A stretch of 64,000 nucleotides of DNA from the NCBI RefSeq assembly GCF_000204055.1, contig NW_006768773.1, positions 216,182 to 280,181 on the forward strand, given 5' to 3'. Shown here piece by piece: positions 23,241-33,991 of this stretch; positions within the stretch are counted from its first letter, which is position 1; every line of letters starts with the position of its first letter. The stretch comes from Melampsora larici-populina 98AG31 (taxonomy: Eukaryota; Basidiomycota; Pucciniomycetes; Pucciniales; Melampsoraceae). Both the position numbers and the translations under genes were made by a program. Under the pieces are notes generated by a model. It searched no databases. It saw only the letters and a list, made by a program, of their open reading frames with translations, and was not told where the DNA came from.

Positions 23241-25775
23241 ATGAAAAAGATGAAAGTGATGAAAGTGATCAGCTTTTTATTCCAATTGAGCATCCCGAAT
23301 CTACTTCTATCAAGTTTTTCAAAAGCAGAAGAAGTTCAAGAATCAACAAATATAGCAAACAATGAAATCTTAAGAATTGAAAACCCAACAAATCTAGCAA
23401 ACAATGAAAACTTTCGATTTGAAAGTACAACCATAGTAACAACTGAGGTTGAGATCACATATACTTCGGATTCATCGGGTTTCAATCCAGATGAACCGTG
23501 TGATTGTGATTCGACTACTCAAACTTCTGTTTACGCAAGTGAATTCGAAAAGAAGTGTCCAGGGTCAAAACTTGGAACTAGGGTAGTTGGTTATTATGCT
23601 GCTTACAATGATGAACTACAATCAATTGCATCGATCCCATTTAGTAAGTTAGCTCATTATTCTTCTCCAAATTGTTGAAAAAATCTTCAAAAGATCTGAG
23701 ATGATTTAATAAATTGATTGATATCTTTCACGATATACCTTGTAACTTTTCTAGAAAATTATACCGATCTCCTTTTCTTTACCGTTTCACCTTTGCAAAA
23801 TGGTACTTTTGACTTTGATGGACCTAAATCAGTTTGGGCAAAGAAAGCAAAAGAATTTGTTAAAAGATCAAAAGAAAGTAAGTAGACTATCTTGAAGAAT
23901 ATTTATCTTATTTATCAGTTGATGACTGATTGGATCCCAAATAGATTGCGTTAGACCTATTTTGGGTACTGGTGGATGGAATGGTTCTAGGTGAGTACAT
24001 CGAAGGAATCAGTAGATCATAGGATACTGAACTCAAAGCCTTTGATGCCACATTCTCGTTGCGGGTGAAATTTAGATTCTTTTCAAAATTATTATCTACT
24101 CCTGAGAAAAGAAAGGTTTATGCGGAAAACTTGATGAAGTTAATCGATGAATTCGGATTTGAAGGCTTTGATTTTTCTTGGATTTGTACGTCTTTTTACC
24201 AATCATGGAAAGGAGTTTAACTTCAGATAAATTTCAGTTCATCAACTGAATCCTCCATTGTTTGGAACTTCGTTCCATAGATCCTGGGAAGTGAGTTATT
24301 CTTGTTTGGTTTGAACTGCTTCGGATTTCCGATCTGAAGAATGCTTCTTTTGCTTATATTGGTTTGAGTAGACAAGGGGTAGGGTGTAATTCAATCTCAC
24401 CCAATGATTTAACCAACTTTTCAGAATTTCTTGCTGTAAGTTCACATTGGTATGGATCATGATTAATTTCTTGGAGCTGATGTTGACCAAAAAATTACCA
24501 CTTGTTATTGAATTGTTCAGCTAATAAAGACTGGAGGAAAACAACCTTGGATATCTATCTCAGGTTACATTGGTGGGATTGCTGGTCCGCCAGGAAAAGA
24601 TGAAAAGACTATCATAGCGTACAAAAAAATCGTCGCTTCAGTGGATTATGTGTAAGCTCTGGATTCAAATTTTGATGTAAGACATCAGACACACTAACTT
24701 TCTCCTGTTGACTACATTAAACATAGAATCCTTATGACATATGATGGTGAGCTTTTACTGAAAATGTCTTGAGGTAATAGTCGTTGATCATTAATTGTCA
24801 ATTGTGACGTTTCATCTTAGTGTATGGATCTTGGTCAGACACAACTGGCCCTTCTGCACCATTATATGATGAATGCAATGACGCGGATAATAAGTTTTCA
24901 GTGCAATCAGCTGTAAAGCTCTACCTTTCATTATCTTTCCAGCCTAAGCAGTTAATCATCAGTATTGCCAACTTTGGACACGGTTGGAAATTGAAAAGCA
25001 ATGTAATTAAAGGTACCAAGTTTCCTAATGGGGCGACTTCATATATTTATCAAAAACATACTAAAGCTATAATTGTAAGTCTTTTGGAGGATTGTGTGAA
25101 GTCTCTTGCTATGTCTCTTGGTTTGGGAATCGCTTTTAAACTGAAAGATACATCTTGTTCTTTATAGCCTGGTGGACCATCTGATAGTAAACCAGGTGGC
25201 TTAGATATTTGTGGTAAACCAACAAATCATACTGGCACCTTTCAGATAAAAGAATTGTTAAAACTTGGGATGCTTTCTCGAGACTTGAGCCACGGTACCG
25301 GTGGATTTGATAGAGGGTTTGATCAATGCAGTGGAGTGGTGAGTACTTCTCATTCAATTATACTCATTTCTTTGCAAGTAAATCAAGCCGAAAGTTTGAA
25401 AGCTTTACCTATCAACTATTTGATATTTACTCTTAAGCTTACTATTGAATACAATTTAGCCTTATATTATCAGTAGAGCCAAGAAGATTTTGATTACTTA
25501 TGATGATGTTGATAGTGTGAAATTGAAGATGAAATTTATCTTATCCTCAAAGCTTGGTGGTATTGCATTGTGAGTCAAAATTATGCGTATTACTTTTTCT
25601 CAAATGAATTAATTCAAGAAACTTTACTGATACTCGTGAAAACATCAGTTTTGACACCAACGGGGCAATTCCTGAGATGATAATTGCAGCAAAGGTGTTG
25701 GTGGAGAATTCCAATAATCCAATTGGAGTAGAAAATAAAACTTCCAATCCTTCTGTGAAGCATCTAAATACATGA
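23241..25775 (+). CDS. Secreted GH18 chitinase-like protein lacking the catalytic Glu, 522 aa
   Basis: Twelve exons join in phase: 23241-23643, 23755-23877, 23945-23990, 24076-24185, 24281-24290, 24372-24435, 24521-24651, 24727-24746, 24821-25074, 25168-25338, 25460-25569 and 25649-25775. All introns are GT-AG; one exon is 10 bases. Residues 1-28 look like a signal peptide (basic start, then ISFLFQLSIPNLLLSSF). GH18 features in order: VVGYYAAYND (strand 1), LGTGGWNGSR (the SxGG region, about 181-190), GFEGFDFSWIYPGKQG (about 217-232), LMTYD with VYGSWSDTTGPSAPL, and a C-terminal LSSKLGGIAF strand. Active GH18 enzymes have DGxDxDWE; here it is EGFDFSWI, so the acid Glu is Ile and the preceding Asp is Ser. 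A chitin-binding or decoy role is possible but unproven. The frame is intact. Confidence 0.88.
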
Positions 25776-26700
25776 ATTCTTCTTTAATATTAATTTTTCC
25801 TAAAGTATTTGATCAACAAAGTTGACTTTTGATCTTGATTTCCTTGGTGGTGATTTTTCTTATACTTTTTACTTTTATTTCACTTGTTTGTTTGTATCAA
25901 TTGATTTATTTAATTCTCATGCTCTATTTACTTTATATGGATATTTCTGGAATCATTTCTCAATTGCTATGAAGATTCAATGATCCAAAGGTTTTGAAAA
26001 ATCTTGTTTGGAGGACACCTCAACAGTTTTTGCCACAAGCTCTACAAAATCTAAGATTGGATTTGGAAAAACATGATTGATCATCATCAAGGCCCATGTT
26101 CAATGAGTATCATATCTGCTCTATTGCTCAAGATTCATGAGCATCAGAAGTCCCAAAATGTCAAAGAATCCCTCAGGAAGAAAACAAGGTAAGATTTACC
26201 CTCAAACAGAAGAAACTTGATGTGTGTGGGAATATATACTCCAGCTTTTATAGGCCCAGTTAAATCAAGAACCACTGATCTGATAAGAGGAGGAAACATG
26301 AATTATGCATCAAGGCACAGAGCAGTCCAATATCACATTCTCAGAGATTATAGGGTTTCTATTGTAAGATGATTTTATAAAAGAAGTATGTATTGGGGAG
26401 TTTCAAGTCAAAGGTTTTTGTGTATTTTTACGCTACAACAACTTGCCTGTTGTTGTAAAATATGTGTAAATTTTTTAGAGCAGGACACCTAAAAAGGTGT
26501 CACAAATTAAAAATATGTTGGTTTACAACAATTTTTCTTATGAACAATTTGTCCAGATTTGTAAAAGAGGCACACAAAAAGCAAACTTGAATCCCCTATT
26601 GTGGAAGCTACGAGAGTATTTTTTGAAGCAAGGAATGATGGTTTCCCATTTTGTCTAGACATTTTGAGATATTGAGAGGTGTGAGTTTGGATTTTTTCAT
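25776..26700. other. Intergenic, no gene seen
   Basis: The sequence is AT-rich. Around 26430-26560 it contains short inverted TACAACAA/TTGTTGTA motifs that could belong to an old foldback element. No coding chain is seen. Confidence 0.4.
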
Positions 26701-27117
26701 GTGACAGTAATTTAAGGGAGCACCAGAGGATCCGGGTTTCTGTCCTGAGAATCTGAGAATGAGAAAATTCTGAGACTCTGAGAATACAGCACCCCCACTA
26801 TCAGCATACATAGTAGCATATTACACGTCCTGTAATATGCGTCAAAAACCCTTTGTTATGTTTTGACCAGTCATATTGCCAGCCTGTCACAACCTTTCAG
26901 ACTACCCATATCTCCCTCGTATCTCTCTGTTTCATACACCCAAGATGGACGAACTCAATAACGACCTCAACAGCATAGTGTTTCACCAGGACCAAAGCGG
27001 ACAACACAAATCTTTTCACAATCACAGATATCATGTTCACGAAACAATGGGCAACTCTCGACCACCCATCTGGACCTCGTCAAAAAGAACTCGGCAATCA
27101 GAAACTCGGCAATCAGA

Positions 27118-29380
27118 ATGGTAGTCGCCACTCTAATCCACGAACGATACCAGTTCATTACCGAAGGATTCCTGCCAGAGCCAAAGGTTGGAGCCCTAGT
27201 TGGCATTCTGTGTCCAGAATGCCAAACCCCCCTCCGTTACCATGCGGCACTTGAAGACGCATGGCGGATCCATGTAAGTCACCAGTCTTAACAAAATTGG
27301 ATTGATCGAGTTCGCGATCGATCTCACACTAACCATAACTGTGTTTTCACTATTCGGTCAAGTGCCCACGACGTCCAAGGAACGAACACAATTGGCGAAC
27401 CTGGCAATGTGATCAGCTCAACCACGAACGTGCGCTGATCCACGCTGGTGCTTCTCGCCCAATCGTCTCTTCTACAGCCGATTGGGGACCCCGAATGTCG
27501 CCTGCAGGGGTGATTCTTCCACCAAAACCAACCAAAGAATCAAACAATCCACCGGTCAAAAGGAATGCGATCGAAGCACATCCATTTTTAGGTCGCCAAT
27601 CTGAGTTCACTCCGTTCAATCAGCTCAACTCACTTGCAGGCCCACACCGAACTCAGAGAGGCTCTCACCCCTGTCTGCGACCTTCCCGTGGGCCAGCGGC
27701 ACGTACCCACCGGACCAATGGGAACAAGGGTTGCCCATATCAATACTGTCAAGCGGTTAGTATGGTCTCAGTGTTGTATAGTTGCATTGACGATGTTGCT
27801 CACTGTGTATTTGTTGATCGTCTTATTCATTTACTGCTTTCTTCCGTTGCTTGATCGTATGTGTGTTTCCTAGTGCTGCCTTGAATACGGTCTGGGCCCA
27901 TGCCCCAAACACGTTCGACCTGGCCCTCCAGTTCCTCGCCAAGCTGTAGCCACCAAATCTAATCAGTTGCTGCCTCCCGTGGAACCACAACCGAGCACGT
28001 CTACTGACCTTACTCCAGCGCCAGCACGGCCACGTCTACCACGGCCACACCAGTGGGCCCAATCTGCCAACTCACTTGGACGACGTCTGGACAGTTCAGT
28101 TGTCTCAAAAATCCAAATTAACCGAGCTGAACGATATGAAGCGGTTCAACGGGGTATAGCAAACCAGTACGGCGAAGCACAAGTCGTTGTGATTTACCTT
28201 TGGCTCAACGTGAGTCATATGTTCCAAGGTGTTTGAATACTTGCAAGCTTACTCCTTAAACCTAGGAATCCGAACCTAAGGTTATCTCAGCGCATTTGGC
28301 CAACTGGCCCAAGGCCAGCCTAGACGAATCACCCCTCCTCATGCAAGCATGCACCAAGGCACTTGGCCCTGGATGGAACCGTGCCCTTTGTTTCTGGGAT
28401 GAAAAGATTGACACTTGGGTTTGTACCATGTCTCTTCCAACTTGATATGAGACCGAACTCTCAAAGTCTCAATTCCTCGCCCAAACACTCCAAACAGCAC
28501 GAAACCATGGTGACATTTCCTCACCGATTCCCCGCCAGCAAAAAGGAGATAGTTGTCAGGTCGGCAAACGTGGACCCCCGAACGCTTGGTTTGCCAAAAT
28601 CGAAAAGCAAGCAAGACGTACCCGCTTATTGGGGTGCCACGCAAAGTACGCAGCTTGAAGTGTTGTCAACCTCCACATCAACCCCGATTGAGACAAACGG
28701 CGGCCATATTCGAGACACCATTCTCGTCCGCAGCTGCTCTCCTGAGGCTCAACCGCCTCGCGCGGCGGAAGAATCTCCTGATGTGATTGTCGTCAACAGC
28801 AAATTTGCTAAATCCCCTAATATCACTCAGGTCAAACGCGAACGCGAACTCTCTGAACTACCGGAGTTTGACTACGGCACAGATAATGGTAAACGAAATG
28901 CTCAAAGAGATGACCACCTGGTGAGTGAACTTCAAGGGGCATTCCGGGGCGCGTCATTGATATCATTCATTCCTACAGTCACCGGAGGAGGACGAGTTGG
29001 CAGCGAGCCCTACTCCAACACCTATGAGCACGGATACAAACTCCCTGGACACAACGGCCACCTCGCTTGAAAAGACCAAGAAGAAAGGCTGGCCTTCCTC
29101 TTCTGTTCTGGTTTCACGACTTCTGGCGTGGTATAAGGACTCTCACAGTCGACCCCCCGCAGTGGCCTGGAAGGAGGAATTTGGCGATGAGTGGAAGTAT
29201 GTGTCTTCCACTATGTATCGGTATAAGCTATGGATAAAAACGGTGGACTACCAGCGGTTCAAGGTTGATTACAGCGCAAAACCCCTTGCAAATGTAGGTG
29301 AAGCCCGAATTTTGTACCAGAAGGAGTTCAAAGAGGTTTGCAAAACCTGTCCGGAGGAGAACAATGAAGATGTTGATTAG
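27118..29380 (+). pseudogene. Cys-cluster protein with C-terminal GCR1/Myb-like DNA-binding region, broken
   Basis: An exon from 27118 (MVVATLIHERYQFITEGF) to 27273 joins at 27363 and gives a Cys/His cluster (CPEC, then H, H, CPRR, C, H). Pro-rich sequence follows, then ANWPKASLDESPLLMQ and GPGWNRALCFWDEKIDTW near 28300-28420. An in-frame TGA at about 28442 precedes ETELSKSQFLAQTLQTARNH; another frame change follows near 28650. The last exon starts at about 28980 and carries KKGWPSSSVLVSRLLAWYKD, then AWKEEFGDEWKY and MYRYKLWI, a pattern like the GCR1_C domain found in fungal DNA-binding proteins and some mobile elements. The frame changes at 27635, 28442 and 28650 may be real breaks or unrecognised introns. 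The start codon is uncertain, since the frame is open upstream to 26961. Confidence 0.5.
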
Positions 29381-29911
29381 GGTCAATTGATGACGAGCGT
29401 CGGTGTTGTATTATGTCTTTCAATGATTTCATTCACTACCGTTCAAAAATTTAATATAATCAGTGCAATAAATACATACACGCCATACCAGCGCGATTCT
29501 AACTGATTTTTGCCACACCTGAACCACACGGGTCATCAACACTACCTTGATGACAGTTCCTTTATTTTTGATTTTTCATCTCAAAACAATTACATTAAAG
29601 AAAGAACGATATGTTGCTCAGCAACAAAGACCCTGAGTTTCACATCCATCAAAGCCCCCCGGCGCAACCTGCGCTGACCCTTCATTCATCGCTGACTGGT
29701 ATCTCAGCAAGGTTATATACCAGGATACTCAGACCCTTGATATCCAAGTACGTTTGCAATGTTGTACGTGGTCTTGAACCAGAGTGGAATCAAGGTCACT
29801 TGGCACAGATACGATATTACAGATACGATATTAGATGGTGGGCGCCAAATAGCTATATATAGGATAGCGTTTGGGCGTTAACATGCTAACATTCCTTCAT
29901 CGCACGTCAGC

Positions 29912-30741
29912 ATGCCTAAAAATCTTACGACAATTTTGAGCGCGGTCGTCACTGCCACCAGCGAGGTCGGTCTCTCATCTTGTCAAAGTAGTGCCAATTT
30001 GACTCACTTTAATGACTTCTCCTATCCTTGTAGGCCACTCGCTTGTTTCCAGGTGCCATTGCGTGGCATGCCACTGAATCCGACCTCGCTTTGAAACTCG
30101 TCGGGGAAAACGTTGTCAGCGAGCCGCTCCATACCCTTGGGTTTGCATTAGAGTACGATTTGCTCAACCGTGGTTCCACCTACCTCCTTACTGGGCCATT
30201 TGGTCAAGATCCAGACACCGGACGAGCTTTGATGAAGCACAGTCCACTGACCGAGAGTAAGCTCAGCAACCACACCCCTGATCCCAAAGAACTAGCTGGG
30301 AAAGCCTCAATCAGTGGCGTGGGCAAGGTGCTTGAAGCTGTGATGGATAACATCACCAATGCAGGAGGTGAATGGAATCTCACAGTCCAGGCTGAACATG
30401 AGTACTACGACCCCGAAGTGAGTACTGATAGTATATCTAGTCTTCTTTTTATTTACTGATCATTTTGTTGTCGCTCACACAGACCCAAAGGAAACTTGAT
30501 TTTGTGATCACTTACCGCTTTGGTCATTTTACTCCCGATTTACCAGAGCTTGATGAAATTCAAGTAGGTTCCCTCATGTGGTTGCAAGGAAACATTGTGA
30601 ACAAAGACAAACACTCAAAGCGTTTCATTGTTCAAGTAAGTTGACAGTTGTTTATGATTGGATTTTGATTTGGTGACTGACGTATATTTAAACGGGTACA
30701 ACTCTTTTTGTCACCAGGTGCTACATCATTACGTGATGTGA
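29912..30741 (+). CDS. Hypothetical 204-aa protein of the KDZ-like cluster
   Basis: Four exons join in phase: 29912-29965, 30034-30417, 30483-30635 and 30718-30741. All introns are GT-AG. The protein has no signal peptide or membrane segment. The C-terminal half contains alternating hydrophobic strands (LDFVITYRFGHFTP, then GSLMWLQGNIVNKDKHSK and RFIVQV), a layout that resembles an OB-fold nucleic-acid binder, but this is a guess from pattern only. It lies 530 bases after the Cys-cluster gene in the same direction and 480 bases from the convergent CxC gene. The family is not recognised. Confidence 0.6.
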
Positions 30742-31222
30742 GTTAAGATTCACAATGTGTTGCATGATAGATCTTGACCTTGTGATACCTAACCATCACT
30801 TTACACTCGTTTAAGTCAGCAGTTGCAAAGGTTATAACATCACGTGTGTTTCACTTGCGCACAAACTTGTGAACAGACGAACAGATGAACAGAAGTGATG
30901 AGTGTCCCACTGAGTGTGAGTGAGTGTTCAGCTAGTATTGAGCGAGGGAAATGCCCAAATGACTTTAGCTTCTCAACTTTTCAAATGAATTTAGGCATCT
31001 CAACTTTTCATCATGTACTTATGCTATCTATCTTAAGATTATGTTCAACACAGACAGTAGACTCATGCTCCTGTTTGAACGATTGGATCTTTGCATGCAA
31101 TTGAGACACATGAGTCGTATGATTTGAATGTAAATCTTACGTGATCGATCATGATATTACGATTGCCAGTCATACATGTTTCTGTTGGGCGATGGATCTA
31201 CAGTACAAATGTTTGGGTAGCA
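30742..31222. other. Intergenic between convergent genes
   Basis: Contains a short near-palindrome around 30735-30850 (two CATCACGT/ACGTGATG motifs) and the shared 3' region of the two convergent genes. No gene is seen. Confidence 0.4.
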
Positions 31223-33492
31223 CTACACCCAACCATTCCCCAGGAACTCCATCCCAGCGCGCTTGCTCAGTTTCTTGGTGAGCCATATATTGCGCAAGTT
31301 GACCATTTCTTCCAAGAAGAAATTATACCTTATTGAATGCATATTTCGGCACATCGAGGCGAAACCACCGTACCAAATATTAGTTAGTTCGGCAGCTGAA
31401 GCATTGAATATCCACTTTCCATCTTCTTGTATATCGGGAAACAGTTTTGGGTCGGTGAAGCGCTTGCAAAAGTCGTCGCTTTCGGCATGAGATCGGTGGT
31501 GGAATGGATCTACAGGTATTACTGTACCTTGGAAGCAAGTCGCATCCGTATCTCTTCCATGATAAATGTGCTCAGTTAGTCGGCAAGCATTGTCATAAAA
31601 GACAACTTCGGGCATCCCTTGTGGAAACGAATCCTCCAGAAAGTGCTGCAAGACCAATTGAGTAATTGATAATCATCAGCATGCATGTGTAACACCCGTT
31701 GTAGACTAAAATCTCACCTTGACCGCGCTGACTGATTCAGCGTGATAGAAGGTCTTCCGCGCCAAGATGATCCCGCAACATCCAACCACGAGTTGATCAT
31801 TATGTGTCCGGCATCTGGACATTACTGTTTTCCCAGCTGCTTGCGATTCCCCACCGTCGCGAGCGGCTTCATGTGCGCGGTTTGATTCATCGGCTTGCCG
31901 CAAACCCTCGAGATCAATGAACTCGCCTGTCTCGCTGTCGAGGTGGACAGTCGGATCGGAGGGCAAATTTGAACCGGGGCGATTGAGGATCGCCGTTAGT
32001 GAGAAATTCGATTTCACACGGTTCGTAAATTTCGCCCATGCTTCGATGTGGGCGTTTTGGCCACATGTTTTGGACTCTGGTAAAGCATCACGTCTACACG
32101 GCTGTACATGACATCTTTGGCCTAGAAGTGACGTATGATGTTCACAGAAGCGGTCGTTGTTTTTGATGAGGGGGTTGGTACAAGGGCCTTCCGGAGCGGG
32201 GAGTCCTGCCGTGCTGGCGAGCTCTTCGAGCTGCTCGGTGGTTGCGCTGCAGCGCCAGTGGCCAATGGTGAGTCCATCAGTGACCACGGCGCGGATGCCT
32301 AGAGCCAGAAATTCTTAACATTTTGCCATCTAACTTTAAACATCTCAATATAATGTTGTACGTACCAAGGAAAACCTCTTCGCCTGTTCCAGGATCCACC
32401 CCTCCTGATTTCACACGGACACATTTACTACAGTAATGGTCTCGGAATCTGGTCCCTTCCACATCCAATTGGTCCAGATGGTAGGCGATAGCCTCGTCAA
32501 ATCGATTGTCGTCCGTTCCGTTGGCAGGAACCACCAGTTGACTTTGGCGACGATCTTGGTGGGCTAGCAAATCCCGCAGTTCAAGGCCGTCTAGGCACAC
32601 AACTTCAGACATCGCCGGGGAAAACACCTGACCCAATTCAAACAGAGGAACGTCGGTGTTTTCAACGTAGACCTCATTAAACCAGTTTGTCAAGTTGAAG
32701 TGTGAAACACTTGGAAGTATTGAAATGGAAAAAAGTGTGAGTGATCAGCTTGATGTATGTCGGTTCAAAGAAACTGAATGATGCGATTGGAATCTTTCTT
32801 ACTGGGCAAGCATCTGTATTACACGTAACATATGGGCCAACCTGTTGGTGATGTAGTAGTGGCAGTGAACGTGAAGGATGTCGACGTCGCGGCCCATTCC
32901 AAGGGTGTAATAGTGTCGCATCCTGGTGTGTGTGTAATAACTTGGCCTATACGAAGCACCGCATCCTGCAAAGTGAAGGTATCAAGTCAGCTTCGTGACG
33001 TAAACCAATGCCAATCAAGACACTGGACTCACGTGGGCAATCGAGGATGATAGTCTGAACTGGGTGGACACCGTCGGTGTTGTAGAGGTATCCATTGAGA
33101 CGGCTATGGAGGTGCAAATTTGGTGATAATGCTTCAGGGCATACAAGGCATTTCGATACCGGGGCGCGTAGGTATTGTTCAGCTATTTTGGGATCACTTT
33201 GAAGTCCCAGTTTTCGGATGGCAGCCACAGGGTCGAACCTCGTGGTGGGTAACAATTGGAAGCTGATACTCCATAAGTCTTGCAGAAGGTGAGTTGGAAA
33301 TTTGGGGTCAAGAGCTTTGCTGAGGAAAGGGAGAACTGGAGGGCTTTTTGGTGTGAGACGCAACGCGGTGCCGGCGCGATGTTGGACTTCGGAGGCCAGT
33401 GATATAAATCGAACAAAGTCTTCGACTGTGAGGGTTGCCGTGAGATGAGGACTGACGAAGGACATGTGCGTGGCAAAGTCGTGAAGTAGCAT
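31223..33492 (-). CDS. CxC5/CxC6-type KDZ-transposon-associated protein, 656 aa
   Basis: Five exons join in phase: 33492-33033, 32965-32803, 32709-32366, 32298-31718 and 31645-31223. All introns are GT-AG. The N-terminal part has the CxC5 layout: helical start, then CLVCP, LYNTDGVHPV, DCPRCGASYRPSYY. The next part has the CxC6 layout: HYCSKC, VTDGLTIGHWRC, FCEHH, CHVQPC and KTCGQNAH. The C-terminal part reads VVFYDNACRLTEHI, PVDPFHHRSH, FNASAAELTNIWYGGF and YNFFLEEM, as in fungal proteins annotated with these domains. CxC domains are known from the KDZ transposon group described in basidiomycetes. D in TDG, D in YDNAC and E in LEE could be RNase H-fold acids; this assignment is inference. The frame is intact. 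Confidence 0.78.
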
Positions 33493-33991
33493 TTCCGTGC
33501 TTGAATGAATGAGTGAGTGCGTGTGGAATCGGGCAATGGTACGACAATGAGTGACAATGGGTAATGGTTCAACGATGAGTACTGGGGAGGATGGTTAATG
33601 CTGAGTCATAGGTGGGCCGCTTGCATGTCACAGAGCTCAATTTCACGGACTATGGCAGCCACGCAGAGATGGACAAAAGGTCTTATGGGATGACCAGGTA
33701 TGTCCAAAAGTGGTATGGTGATAATTTTACATACGGAGGTCCTTGCGGCTAAACCCATATATTCATGGGTTATAGCCGGTATTCTCAGGGAATTCTCAGT
33801 CTCAGGTTTGTCTCAGGCGGCCCCACGATCCTGGGGTTTACACTAATTTAAGGTCATTTTCTCTGATAAAACATTTACTTGATCATCAGGTCTCTGTATC
33901 CCCTACATATGGACTTAAAGGCCAGAAGAAAGTCCTAACCATCTGATACGCTATCCAGATAGATTCTGTTTGAGGGTCCTGGTAAGGCAGC

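Larger units (their letters stand above)
26711..33850. mobile_element. Possible KDZ-type composite element with three genes
   Basis: Diverged inverted ends appear to bracket the cluster: the left end (about 26720-26790) contains AGGATCC...CCTGAGA...TGAGAAT and ends CTGAGAATA, and the reversed right end (about 33846-33777) contains AGGATCG...CCTGAGAC...CTGAGAATT and ends CTGAGAATA. Inside are two plus-strand genes and one minus-strand CxC/KDZ-associated gene. The end similarity is modest and I found no target-site duplication, so the unit is a hypothesis. Confidence 0.4.
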
